Assembly (NCBI GenBank): GCA_037693485.1
Contig: CM075348.1
Coordinates: 37,008,501 to 37,072,500 of the forward strand
DNA length: 64,000 nt
Origin: Kitagawia praeruptora
Taxonomy: Eukaryota > Streptophyta > Magnoliopsida > Apiales > Apiaceae
Direction of reading: 5' to 3'
Under the pieces are notes generated by a model that was not told the DNA's origin, did not search any database, and worked only from the letters and a program-made list of their open reading frames with translations. The position numbers were made by a program, and so were the translations under genes. Of this stretch, positions 1 through 10,940 are shown one piece after another (positions within the stretch are counted from its first letter, which is position 1; each line of letters begins with the position of its first letter).

Positions 1-869
1 GTTAGGACCCCATGACAATGATTAGCTCATGATCGAACTTCTCATCGTCACGGGGTCTAATGAAAACATGATGTAAAACAAATACAATAATATAAATCTC
101 TGGTGTGTGTTGTGCTCGTCGTGGTCTCCTTTTTGTGTCCCCAAGAGGTGTATTTATAGCCCCAAGTGCCTCCTCAACCAAGTAATTACCGTCTTTGATT
201 TAGGATAGAATTCCGGTAATTTTCCTTTCTTGAATGAAATAGAATTGCAATTTCCATGTATAATTCTGATTCTAGAAGCTTCTGGTCATCCAAGGTAATT
301 CAACAATGATTAGAATTAGAAAACAATGCAATTTCCTTCTCCAAATGGGTTTCCAAAAGTTCTGGAATTTTCTGGTAGTGTCAGGTGCTCAATACCACTT
401 TAGAATGAAAGAGAATTCCGTTATCTTCGCGTGGGCAGTTGAATCGTCCAAAACGGACTTGTAGAACTCAAGATATGGCCAAAACAAAAATCAGAAATTT
501 TGGCTGATTTTCCCGCGCCCGCGCCGCCCGCCGCGCGCTACTGTTCATTCCCGCGCGCCCGCGCCCGAAATCAGCACAAATTAGGCGCGGCCGCGCCCGA
601 CCTATTGTTCATTTGCTGATTTTGCTCTATTTTCTTCGTTTTAACTCCGATTTTCATTCCGTTTCTTCCGGCACTCTCGCAATTTGATGTACTTTCATTC
701 TTTAAGCTCAAAACCCACCAAATAAACATGGAACACATCATCCCACATCCGACTCTTATTCCTGCACAAATTCACTACAAACACATCAAAAACACCACAT
801 ACTTGAGTCCAAGTTCACCAATTCAAGCCGATACGAAGCATTCCAAGTGGATATAACATCCACTTATCA
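1..869 (-). repeat. 3' LTR of gag-only gypsy element (cut by window edge)
   Basis: Matches 5528-6451 base for base apart from two or so substitutions and a 55-bp duplication present only in the other copy. On the minus strand it starts TGATAAGTGGATG at 869, directly after the PPT. The remaining 800 bp or so should lie before base 1. A TATA-like CTATAAATA (minus strand, about 151-159) would sit upstream of the transcription start. A GC-rich block at 510-600, made of CGCGCCCG runs, is conspicuous in otherwise AT-rich DNA. Confidence 0.9.
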
Positions 870-886
870 CACCCCCAAACTTAAAC
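870..886 (-). other. Polypurine tract of gag-only gypsy element
   Basis: Minus strand reads GTTTAAGTTTGGGGGTG immediately before the LTR terminus TGATAAG, the expected primer site for plus-strand DNA synthesis. The same tract precedes the related LTR at 36973. Confidence 0.8.
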
Positions 887-2770
887 CGATGCTTGTCCTC
901 AAGCATAAACAACTAACACTACCTAATTAGTACCACTTCCGTAGGTGATCACGGTTGCATTTGGCATATGCAACAAGCCCTTTAAACCCCTAGGTAGCCC
1001 TAGTGGACGAGTAAGGTCTCGTGAGGGCCTTTAGCGAATGTACCCACAAAATCCATGTAACCTAATGCAATGCAATGCATGAATGCAACTAAATGAAAAT
1101 ACAATTAATCTAGTACTAATATCCTACCATACCTTCAAATCCTCTCATGCCATATCAACTTAAGAATCAAAGTAAATACGCAATGTCTTGGTGTCGAAAG
1201 TGCAAGTATTCACATAGTCTACTCAATAAACATGCATAAGTTCTCACAAGTCCATGTCAAATGTAAGAATAATTTAGTAAACATGCTAAGCCTACAAGAG
1301 TACATCTTTGAGACAAAACTCGGGATCTCATACGCAAAAACAAGCAAACACTCACAATCCACTCACAAAAGAATATTCACTCAAGAACAAGGGTAAGTGT
1401 ATCACTCAATTCCAACAAAATCATAAACATGCTTGACATTTGGTATCAATCTAACTCTTAACACAACATACATCAATAACGATAATCAAAAGGTCTTTAT
1501 TTGGGTTGTAACGGGGCTAGGGACAAGGTATGTCAAATAAGCCGAATCAGGTGAAGTGTCAAAAGCTAGTAAGTACCATAATAAATCATACACAACACCC
1601 TATTTCCCCCTCACATAATTTTTACTAAACAAACACTCGACTAGTCGACTAAAATAGGATCACAACAAACACAAACATGCTCTCATAATATATTTTTCGT
1701 TTTTTTCTTTTTTTTTTATTCTTTTTTTTCTTTTTTTTTCTTCGAGAGCTAAATAAAACAATAATATAAACAGTAACAACGATCCCACAAGTTTATTACA
1801 CATGCCGACTATCAAATAAACAACCAAACCCAATTTTCAATATTTCCCCCAAAAATATGACCAACAAAAAACCCCTCCTTTGCACACCTTATTACTCCCT
1901 TGAGCACTCTACTAGCCTTTGACAATGTGGGTTCAAAATAATATAAGGCCAATACAAGAAAAAGGTCTAGGCAAGTAATGTGGTATGTCACCGAAAAATA
2001 GGATTAAGCTCAACGGGTTAACTAATTGATCATGTAAACATGGTGTGGTAATATGGGAAAATATGCGGTTATTCCTAAATGCCTTTATCATTTTAATCGT
2101 CAAATAATGTCATGCGTTTCAAGAAAGACCTCAAACAACTGCTAGCAATGCAAACAATCCGTGGACACTCAAGCAAACGAATAATTTGCAACAAATATGC
2201 AATATGGCTCAAAACTCACTTGGTGGAAAAACATACTCAATCCCAAGCAAAAATCTCTCTAACGCACCAACTTGTATTCAAAGCATGCAAACTAAATCAA
2301 CTTGCACATATTCATGTCCTTCTAATCACTTACAACATTCAATAAGTCTACTAGCTTCAACTTACTAGTGTATGTGTGTGCACAAGAACAAAGCTTATCA
2401 CTTCTCAATCAAAAGAGTCAACAACACAAAATTCCTATCAAGCATGGGTGCAAATGCAAACTAATATGAACTCACATAATATACGCACATAAAAATAGAA
2501 TGTCCTACATGAAACAAACGTAGATAACACGAACATAAATGCATAATTTACTACTACTAATATGCAAAGCATGAAATCCTACATGAACACAATGACTAAC
2601 AATCACATATATATACACTACTTATCCCTCAAACCACCCCCAAACTTAGAATATTCAATGTCCTCATTGAATGGAAGTAAATACAAGGGAAAGTAGAGAA
2701 CATACCTTGGGTTGCCTCCCAAGAAGCGCTTCTTTAACGTCAATAGCTTGACGTTACTTCCAAGCCTCCA
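887..2770 (-). other. Non-coding 3' internal region of the gag-only element
   Basis: About 1.9 kb between the gag stop and the PPT, where an autonomous Athila/Tat element would carry pol. It has no long ORF on either strand. It is AT-rich and holds a T-rich run at 1688-1742. The last 220 bp (about 887-1105) match 36745-36950 in opposite orientation, so this 3' end is conserved between family members. Confidence 0.7.
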
Positions 2771-4672
2771 TTAAGGATGATAATAGTTGGCCTGGTCATC
2801 TCTTCGCGAGACTTCATCGTCATCACGGCGGCACACTTTCTGCCCCTTCTCCTCGCTTGGCCTATTTGTATAACACCAATGTCCTATTTCAATGCCTTCA
2901 TCTGTCGAACCAAAATCTTTCAATTTGTAGAACAACACACATTCCCGGGCTTCACTTGAATATAATGGAGGAGGGTAAATGTAAGTTGCTGAAGCCTTTG
3001 GTTCCTCAAAGAGAACTTCCTCCATTGGCTCTAATGCGCTACCTTCATCTTTAAACTCTGAGACAAGTAGAAGTTCTGCATCTTTCTCATGATCATCAGC
3101 CTCTTGGAACGTATATACCAATTCTTGAAATTTGCGTAGCTCATCAGTGTCTGTCCCATATAGTGCCCTTTCCAAATCATCCACCATCCTAACATGATCA
3201 AATTCCTCACATGGCTTGCGAATACTCACCTCATCTTGGAATTTGTTTTCCTCAAGAAAAGACTCAATTGCACTATCCTCAAGATTTGACCATGAAACCA
3301 CCTCATCAATCAGCACCTTAGAATCCCAAAGATCAGCCAAGCCGAGCGACTCACACTCTTCCTCCTCATCACTATCCACCACAGGATCTGACAAAACAGA
3401 ATTTTCTTCTTTTTCTATAGGATCCTGATCATGAATTCCTTCTTCATCCTCAATTGCTGAATTCTGATCGTTCGTGACTTTTCCAGATCTGAGTGTTATG
3501 ACATTAACCTGCTCCATGCCATCTTGTTTTCCTGGATTCACCTCTGTGTCACTAGGAAGAACTCCCGGTGGTCCGTTGATAAAGGCACTTGCACTTTGCC
3601 CAATCTGATTCTCCAATGTCTTGAGAGATACCACCTGACTTTTAATCATCAACCTCAATTCATCCAATTCAGATTTTTCATTCGAAGATTGACCATCATC
3701 CCCATGAAACTGTTGCTGCTGAAAATCTTGATTGTTGCTCCAGCCGAAATTGGGATGATAGGTGGTTGGAGCTGGTTGCGAAGGTTGCTGGAAGTTGCTC
3801 ACAAACTGTGCCAATTCAGAAGATATGGCACATTGACTCGTCTCATGTGCGCCCTCACATAGCTCACAGACACTAGCAACTTGAGGCACCCCATGTTTTG
3901 ACATAAAATCCAATTTCTTATTAAGTGCCTCTAGCTGAGCTGCTAGAGCTGTGACTGTATTAACTTCCAGAATTCCTGCTAATTTGCCTTGTGATAATCT
4001 CTGAGTTGGATTCTGGTATTCATTCGCAGCCATCATCTCAATCAACTCATAAGCTTCCTCATAGCTCTTAGCCCATAAAGCTCCACCTGATGCTGCATCT
4101 AGCATGGGTCTTGACTGTGCACCCAAGCCATTATAAAAACAGTTAATCACCATCCAATCAGGGATCCCATGATGTGGACACTTCCTTAGCATCTCCTTAT
4201 ATCGCTCCCAAGCCTCGCACAAAGATTCTTCAGACTGCTGTGAAAATTGAGTAATAGCGTTCCTGATTGCTGCGGTCTTTGCCATGGGGAAAAATTTAGT
4301 GAGAAATTTCTGAGCAAGATCCTCCCATGTCAAAATAGAACTTGCTGGTAGAGAGTACAACCAGCCCTTAGCTTTATTCCTCAAAGAGAATGGGAAAAGT
4401 CTCAAGTTGATAGCATCTTCCGACACCCCGTCGATCTTGAAAGTGTCGCAGATCTCAATAAAGTCCCGGATGTGCATGTTAGGATCTTCCGTAGGAGCAC
4501 CCCCAAACTGAAACAAATTCTGCACCATCTGGATTATGCTAGGCTTGATTTCGAAAGTATTAGCTGCAATGGCTGGCTTGACAATGCTAAATTGGATGTC
4601 CTTGATCTTTGGTTGAGAATAATACATTAGTGCTTTTGCTGCTGCTCGTTCTCCCATTGCTACCTGAAACAC
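2771..4672 (-). CDS. Retrotransposon gag protein, 633 aa, gag-only element
   Basis: Structural capsid protein of an Athila/Tat-type gypsy element. The retrotransposon gag core spans roughly residues 65-185, with the family-typical RNKAKGWLYSLP and FLTKFFP stretches. A zinc-knuckle-like CELCEGAHETSQC follows near residue 270. After that come a Q/N/P-rich linker and VNVITLRSGK, the segment that in autonomous relatives leads toward protease. Here the frame instead runs through an acidic low-complexity region and ends at residue 633 without a protease. The C-terminal 90 residues are not recognised. The ORF is intact, which fits the near-identical LTRs. The start was chosen as the first Met, 90 bp past the PBS; an internal Met six residues on (MGERAA) is an alternative. 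Confidence 0.85.
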   Translation of the reverse strand: MFQVAMGERAAAKALMYYSQPKIKDIQFSIVKPAIAANTFEIKPSIIQMVQNLFQFGGAPTEDPNMHIRDFIEICDTFKIDGVSEDAINLRLFPFSLRNKAKGWLYSLPASSILTWEDLAQKFLTKFFPMAKTAAIRNAITQFSQQSEESLCEAWERYKEMLRKCPHHGIPDWMVINCFYNGLGAQSRPMLDAASGGALWAKSYEEAYELIEMMAANEYQNPTQRLSQGKLAGILEVNTVTALAAQLEALNKKLDFMSKHGVPQVASVCELCEGAHETSQCAISSELAQFVSNFQQPSQPAPTTYHPNFGWSNNQDFQQQQFHGDDGQSSNEKSELDELRLMIKSQVVSLKTLENQIGQSASAFINGPPGVLPSDTEVNPGKQDGMEQVNVITLRSGKVTNDQNSAIEDEEGIHDQDPIEKEENSVLSDPVVDSDEEEECESLGLADLWDSKVLIDEVVSWSNLEDSAIESFLEENKFQDEVSIRKPCEEFDHVRMVDDLERALYGTDTDELRKFQELVYTFQEADDHEKDAELLLVSEFKDEGSALEPMEEVLFEEPKASATYIYPPPLYSSEARECVLFYKLKDFGSTDEGIEIGHWCYTNRPSEEKGQKVCRRDDDEVSRRDDQANYYHP

Positions 4673-4762
4673 ATAGAACTAAACAACTATGTAAGAAACA
4701 ATCCGAGTCAGTGAACTCTAACGACCACTATTGACAAGCACATAAACCAAAAATAAAACACC

Positions 4763-4785
4763 GATGATCCCCGGCAGCGGCGCCA
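4763..4785 (-). other. Primer-binding site of gag-only gypsy element
   Basis: Minus strand reads TGGCGCCGCTGCCGGGGATC, seven bases inside the 5' LTR. This closely resembles the TGGCGCCGTTGCCGGGG site known in Athila/Tat elements and thought to pair with tRNA-Asp. It fixes orientation and supports the lineage call. Confidence 0.85.
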
Positions 4786-4792
4786 AAAAACT

Positions 4793-6451
4793 TGTTTACA
4801 CTAAATCACGCAAGCGTACGTGGTCACAAGTAATACAGATAGAAGTCAAGTTCGTTCCCACAGAGATCTGGTTTTTAATTCAGTAGATGCACCTATGCAA
4901 CAATGTATGGTTTTTATTCACTGCTAAGACAATTAACAAGATTGGGTTTAGATTAACTAAGATTAACTAAAAAAACAAATTAACAAACTAAGAATTAACT
5001 AACTAACAAGAATTGGAATCGAATTATTTCTGCAAGATAAACCATGGAATCCTAACTTCATTAAATACTTCCTTTAGAGATCATGCCTTAATCAATATAT
5101 GTGATGGTTTTGATATCTGATCGGACAACACGAAACAAGTAAAAGTTACCTCTCGGTTTACGAATACCAAACTAAACATACATCCACAAAAGAGATAGAA
5201 GATGAATAGACACCAATTATGTTTAGACCCTATATCTCTATAGAATTTGAAAACATAAAGGTTGAAGCACAAGTTATCCACATAGATCACATAGGGCAGC
5301 ATAATATCTCTATTAATGCCACAAATCATGATGTTAAAACATCAACCTATCCTATGCTAGCATGGCAAGTTCTAAATCTCAAGATCCACTCTCGTTTCGC
5401 AAGAGATTAACAAATTAGATGTTCATGACGCATCTAAACACATGAAACACAACCATACGAGGATATCAATAATTCATCACACACATATCAAATAAGCAAT
5501 CAACTACTAAATTCCATAATTAAATCCGTTAGGACCCCATGACAACGATTAGCTCATGATCGAACTTCTCATCGTCACGGGGTCTAATGAAAACATGATG
5601 TAAAACAAATACAATAATATAAATCTCTGGTGTGTGTTGTGCTCGTCGTGGTCTCCTTTTTGTGTCCCCAAGAGGTGTATTTATAGCCCCAAGTGCCTCC
5701 TCAACCAAGTAATTACCGTCTTTGATTTAGGATAGAATTCCGGTAATTTTCCTTTCTTGAATGAAATAGAATTGCAATTTCCATGTATAATTCTGATTCT
5801 AGAAGCTTCTGGTCATCCAAGGTAATTCAACAATGATTAGAATTAGAAAACAATGCAATTTCCTTCTCCAAATGGGTTTCCAAAAGTTCTGGAATTTTCT
5901 GGTAGTGTCAGGTGCTCAATACCACTTTAGAATGAAAGAGAATTCCGTTATCTTCGCGTGGGCAGTTGAATCGTCCAAAACGGACTTGTAGAACTCAAGA
6001 TATGGCCAAAACAAAAATCAGAAATTTTGGCTGATTTTCCCGCGCCCGCGCCGCCCGCCGCGCGCTACTGTTCATTCCCGCGCACCTGATTTTCCCGCGC
6101 CCGCGCCGCCCGCCGCGCGCTACTGTTCATTCCCGCGCACCCGCGCCCGAAATCAGCACAAATTAGGCGCGGCCGCGCCCGACCTATTGTTCATTTGCTG
6201 ATTTTGCTCTATTTTCTTCGTTTTAACTCCGATTTTCATTCCGTTTCTTCCGGCACTCTCGCAATTTGATGTACTTTCATTCTTTAAGCTCAAAACCCAC
6301 CAAATAAACATGGAACACATCATCCCACATCCGACTCTTATTCCTGCACAAATTCACTACAAACACATCAAAAACACCACATACTTGAGTCCAAGTTCAC
6401 CAATTCAAGCCGATACGAAGCATTCCAAGTGGATATAACATCCACTTATCA
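4793..6451 (-). repeat. 5' LTR of gag-only gypsy element, 1659 bp
   Basis: Minus strand begins TGATAAGTGG at 6451 and ends TGTAAACA at 4793, with canonical TG...CA ends. Positions 5528-6451 match 1-869. A TATA-like CTATAAATA lies at about 5678-5686 (minus strand). A 55-bp GC-rich unit is tandemly duplicated here (6031-6085 and 6086-6140) but single in the 3' LTR, so the duplication arose after integration or in the last replication cycle. Confidence 0.9.
6031..6140. repeat. 55-bp tandem duplication inside the 5' LTR
   Basis: Two identical 55-bp units, each starting CTGATTTTCCCGCGCCCGCG and ending CCCGCGCAC. The partner LTR has one unit at about 505-559. Confidence 0.9.
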
Positions 6452-7936
6452 ATAGCAGTTAGCTCAAGTTCCTCATTCTTTTTTATTAACATTTCATTTC
6501 TAGTAGACAGTTTAGTAATCTCTTCATTAGCAGCAGTCATACTAGTATGAATGTTAAACATCTCAACAGATAGTTGTTCAATCATGCATTTATACTCTGA
6601 AACAGACATGTCTATAATAGTGAGAGATGGTACCTGAGGGTCTGATGGAGATGTGTCATCCTTGGAATTGTCCATCAAGGCATAATTACAAAATTCCTGC
6701 TCTTCTCCATCACTGTCAGATTCATCCCAACACTTCCCTTCAGCTATGTAGGCCTTACCTTGTGTCTGCTTTTTCAGAAGGGCCTCATACTTAGCTTCAA
6801 GCTCAAGATAATCTCTATCCTTCTTTTTAGGCTTCTTGCATTCACTGGCAAAATGCCCTAGGTCATTGCATCTATAACACCTTACAGATGACCTATCCAC
6901 ATGGATGGTTTTGAACTTATTCTTGTTTGGTTTCACAGGTGCCTTGCTCCTGTTGAATGAATGGTTTTGAGTTTTGGGTTTGAAAGGTTGATTCCTCTTA
7001 AATCTGATGTTTGGAAATTTTCTGGCCATGAAAGCATATGAAGTGTTTTCCATCCCATCTAGTTCTTCAAGAGTATAGAACTCATCTTCCTCCTTCTCCT
7101 CAACAGGTTCACTTACCTCAGCTTCAGTTTCTTCATCTTCTACTACCTCCTCTATCCTTAATTGGCTTGTAGATGCTTCTAGGTCTTGAATAGATTTGTT
7201 GACAATCAAGGCACATGATGTGTTTATCATTCTGCCTTGGTTGGCTTGGATAGCCCTTTTCTGAAGCAACTCAAGCTCATGAGTTTTTAAAACCCCATAG
7301 AGCACATCATATGTAACTTTGTTCAAATCTCTTTCCCTTAGAGAAATGACCCTTTGCTCTAGATGATTTGGTGAAGATAGCAGAAACTTCATGTTCAATT
7401 CCTTGGTGCTGTAAACCTTGCCATTCATCTGCAACTCAGTAACTAGCTTGTGAAATCTCTCAAACATCTCATGATGCTTTCCTTGGGTTGTGCCATTAAA
7501 GCTTCATACTGTGTGACCACTATCTGTTTCTTGTTCTCTCTGACCTCATCAGTTCCTTCACATAACACCTCAATGTGATCCCACATTTCTTTGGCAGTGG
7601 TACATGAAGCAATTTTTGCAAACATTGACATGTCCATGGAATCTATAATCAGCAACATGAGGTGATTGTCAAGGGCAACCATGTCCTTTTCTGATTCTGT
7701 CCATTTGGATAGATCCTTAGCCACATAAGATCTTGGAATAGTAGTGGTTCCAACAGTCTTTTCAGGAATCTCTTGTTGGGGAACAAATGGACCATTCTTG
7801 AGAATCTCAGGATACAAATGATGAGATGCTTTGATGAACAAATGCATCTTGATCTTCCAGAGGTTGTAATTCTCTTTGTCAAACTTAGGGACTTTCACCG
7901 TTCCTGTTGTCTTTGGTGTATTCGAACTCATGATCA
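6452..7936 (-). pseudogene. Copia (SIRE-like) gag, split by gypsy insertion and frameshifted
   Basis: Gag of a minus-strand Ty1/copia element. The N-terminal part (ATG at 7936 or 7931) reads TVKVPKFDKENYNLWKIKMH, typical of the plant Copia gag N-terminus, and continues through the UBN2-type region with CEGTDEVRENKKQ. The frame breaks near 7450-7470. The second part carries a complete zinc knuckle, CYRCNDLGHFASEC, around 6835-6890, followed by a predicted coiled-coil stretch. The reading stops being gag exactly at 6452, where the LTR of the gypsy element begins; the rest of gag and pol should lie left of the window. Confidence 0.85.
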
Positions 7937-7962
7937 TTTTTCTGTTTTTGAATAAACAGCCC

Positions 7963-7974
7963 GCTCTGATACCA
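7963..7974 (-). other. Primer-binding site (tRNA-iMet type) of Copia element
   Basis: Minus strand reads TGGTATCAGAGC, the standard initiator-tRNA-Met complement of plant Copia elements, two bases from the LTR end at 7977. Confidence 0.9.
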
Positions 7975-7976
7975 CT

Positions 7977-9262
7977 TGTTGAGTATAGAATACAGTAAAA
8001 GAATACATAGGGGGGGGGGGTGAATGGATTCTTGAACTTTTCTTGGTTGAGTCTATGTAACAGATAAGTGTTTGTATGTGCAAAGATGTAGGCGCGGATA
8101 AAGAACAACACAAGTCACAATATCACTTTAATCTAATGTATTATTAGATAAAGGTTGCTACAATCTATGAATACAAATGATAGTATTCTCAGCTTCGTTT
8201 TTCTCAGAGAGATATAGCTTACAATGAATATGAAAAACTTGACTCACCTAAAAGTTAATTGCTAAGGAAGTGAGGTTGTATCCTTATAGAACATGGATAC
8301 AACCTACTTACTACAAATAAGGTAGCTAAAACAAATTACTTTCTAGTCTGTCTATCCTATTTGAGTAAGAGTCCAAACGCTTATAGATTTGACTTTGCAA
8401 AGCCTGTTCAGATCCACTTCTTTAGCCCTTTGTCTCTTCTATATCTCTCCAAGCTTCTTTGTAGGCTTTCCAGAGCACGTTACAGATTGAGGTCCATAAA
8501 GTGTATTGGCTTGTTGCAGGTTTCTGACTTGTACAATTTCTCCAGTATTTTGTCTCCAAGAATGTATTCGAGAAGTGACTAAGTAAGTGATTCGAGAACT
8601 AGAATTGACTTGATCGATAACTCTGAGTTCTCGAACACTGTTTTATTGACATATCGAATTACTTCTCGAATAGCTCTTTTTCATCAGGATTCCTTGAGTT
8701 GTCGAATAGAACACTTGACTTATCGAATCCTTGAGATATCGAATAGCTTTCTGAGTCCTTGAGATATCGAATGGAACTTTGACTTGTTGAATCTTTGAGA
8801 ACTCGAATACCACTTTGACTTGTTGACTTCTTGAGTTCTCGAATAGAGCAGTAGACATATCGAATCTCTGAGATATCGAATAGTATATTCAGAGATATCG
8901 AATAGTGTCTTGAGATATCGAATCTCTGACTTCTCGAATGCTACACTTCTCGAATAGACAAATGTACTTCTCGAATTGGTACTTAGACAAATTCTTCACT
9001 TTCTTCAAATCCCAACTATGATTATTTGACAGTCTTTATCTTCTTGCTTGAGGCATGAACCTTGGAACTTATTTCAAGCATTATTCTTGACTATATAAGT
9101 ACAGTTACACAACTAGGATTTGGTGCCTATTACAAGTACAGAACAAGTAGAGACTCTACAACTAGAGGTTCCCTCAGTTAAGAGGTCATGTAAGTAATGC
9201 AAAGCATTACAAACAATTAGGCTTGTTATTTGATGAAAACAAGCATGCCTCTGTGACTAACA
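7977..9262 (-). repeat. 5' LTR of SIRE-like Copia, 1286 bp
   Basis: Plus strand runs TGTTGAGTATAG (7977) to GTGACTAACA (9262), giving TG...CA ends on the minus strand, where the LTR starts TGTTAGTCACAG. The inner boundary is fixed by the PBS; the outer one is inferred from the terminal sequence and the switch to Helitron-like DNA. It contains a G homopolymer near 8010 and a dense cluster of TCGAAT-type motifs (8560-8980). Confidence 0.75.
8560..8980. repeat. Clustered (T/A)(A/C)TCGAAT motifs in Copia LTR
   Basis: About 17 copies of a short motif, TATCGAAT or TTCTCGAAT with one-base variants such as ACTCGAAT and TTGTCGAAT, at spacings of roughly 10-45 bp. Many are preceded by CTTGAGA or TTGACT. 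The copies are not in a strict tandem period, so slippage alone does not describe them. Confidence 0.85.
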
Positions 9263-9634
9263 AAAATATTATAATTACTAATAATTAACCAATTACCTTT
9301 TTTAGCTAAAATACATTACCTTTTCTATTTTTTTATTTTTTTCAGAAAAACCTATTTGGTTTGATTTATTTAAGTACAATAAAATAAGAACAATATAATA
9401 ACTAATAACTAACCAATTACGTTTTTCAGCTAAAATATTTCATCTTTTCAATATTTTCAAACTAAAATACATCATTTTCTAAAAATATCACGGACAACAA
9501 ATATATAATTATATCAGATCATATTTTTTAAAATTTTAAGTCAGGAAAATTTATGTCTTAAAATTTTTAATTCAAATTAAAAAAAATTCTGTTATATTAA
9601 AGAACATCCGTGCATCGCACGGATTTTAAGCTAG
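9263..9634 (+). mobile_element. Helitron 3' remnant
   Basis: Ends with the Helitron signature: hairpin-forming CCGTGCATCGCACGG (about 9608-9622), then TTTTAAG and terminal CTAG at 9631-9634 followed by T. Its body shares short modules (AACCAATTACCTTTTTTAGC) with the Helitron at 9647. No 5' TC end is present before the Copia LTR, so the Copia probably inserted in this Helitron and its 5' half lies left of the window. Confidence 0.7.
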
Positions 9635-9646
9635 TATCTATCTATA

Positions 9647-10825
9647 TCTATACTATTATATAAAAGCAGAAACATTAAAAGTTTGGTTGGTCGGTCGGTC
9701 GGTACGTACGGTACTTGTTGATTTTACTTATTTATCCTTACTCAATTACATATCTACTAACTAATCAATTTCCTTTTTCAGGTTAAACATATTCTATTTT
9801 TCAATAACTAAATAATTTCCTTTTTCTAGTAAAATACAATATATTTTATAACACGTTACCTTTTCTCTTTTCTCTAACTAAAATCATCTTTCTTTTACCA
9901 ATTATATTATGGACGGTTACCTTTTTCAGCCAAAACACGTTAACTTTTTCTTTTCTCTTACTAAAACCTCCTTTTTTCCAATTATATCACAGACATTTCT
10001 ATTTAATAAAAATAAAATAATAATATTATAATACTAATAATTAATCGATTACCTTTTCAACTAAAATATATCATCTTTTCTAGAAATATAGCGGGCAACA
10101 TTAAGTTCTCATTTTCTAAAAACTATGAGCAATTTTATTTAGTAAAATAACATGATTAAATTTTAATTACTATAAACTAATCAATTACTTTTTTCACATA
10201 AATCATGTCATCTTCACGTTAACTTTCTGTTTTCTCTAACTAAAATCTCTCTTTTTCCAATTATATCACGGGCGGTTCTATTTAATAAAATAAACTAATA
10301 ACATTATAATATTATTAATTAACCGATTACTTTTTTTTCAGCTAAAACATATCATCTTTTCTATATTTTTTTTTAACTAAAATCCCTCTTTTAATAAAAA
10401 TATCACGGACAATATTAAATTCTCCTTTTCTAAAAACATTACGAGCAATTGTATTTAGTAAAATAACGTAATTAAATTATAATTGCTATAAACTAATCAA
10501 TTACCTTTTTCACCTAGAACATACTCTCTTTTTCTAATCATATCACGAGCATTCTAATTAATAAAATGAAGTAATATTTTTATAATTACTAATAATTAAT
10601 CGATTACCTTTTTCAACTAAAACCTATCATCTTTTCTATATTTTCAAAATAAAATCCCTCATTTTCTAGAAATATCACGGATAATATTTATATGATTATT
10701 ATCAAATCATCTCATTTAAAAATTTAAGCCTTCAAAATTCATATTTTAAAAAATTAAATCAAATTGATGAAAAAAAATCATATAATATAAAAACAAATTC
10801 GTGCATCGCACGGGTTTTAAGCTAG
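9647..10825 (+). mobile_element. Non-autonomous Helitron, 1179 bp
   Basis: Starts TCTATACTATTATATAAAAG (A before it) and ends with CGTGCATCGCACG hairpin (10800-10812), GGTTTTAAG and CTAG (10822-10825) followed by T, matching the plant Helitron rule of A^TC...CTAG^T insertion. No Rep/helicase ORF. Internally it is built from about six degenerate copies of a module containing CGATTACCTTTTTCAGCTAAAA and TATCATCTTTTCTA, ending near ATATCACGGAC. Confidence 0.85.
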
Positions 10826-10940
10826 TATACTGTACTCTCTTACAGTAATATGATGTGATTGTTTTATTAATGGTGGTGGCACACTGGTGGGAGGATTTTG
10901 GGTATCATTTTACATTGTTAAGGGCATCTCCAACACCAGC

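Larger units (their letters stand above)
1..6451 (-). mobile_element. Gag-only Ty3/gypsy LTR retrotransposon (Athila/Tat type, TR-GAG-like)
   Basis: Minus-strand element bounded by two near-identical LTRs: one at 4793-6451, the other running off the window start (1-869). Order on the minus strand: 5' LTR, PBS (4763-4785), a single gag ORF (2771-4672), about 1.9 kb without coding sequence, PPT (870-886), 3' LTR. No protease, RT, RNase H or integrase is present, so it must be mobilised in trans; non-autonomous elements of this build have been called TR-GAG. By eye the shared 870 bp of LTR differs at about two bases plus one 55-bp duplication, so insertion was recent. It landed in the gag of a Copia element, where homology to that gag stops exactly at 6452. 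The matching target-site duplication lies outside the window. Confidence 0.85.

Noticed and set aside
5081..5410. Small ORFs inside the gypsy LTR
   Set aside because: They lie wholly inside an LTR and have no protein-like conservation visible; the same region at 37967-38164 differs.
10921..10940. Complete Harbinger MITE at GGGCATCTCCAACACC
   Set aside because: Only one terminus-like word is present beside the LINE; no inverted partner found.
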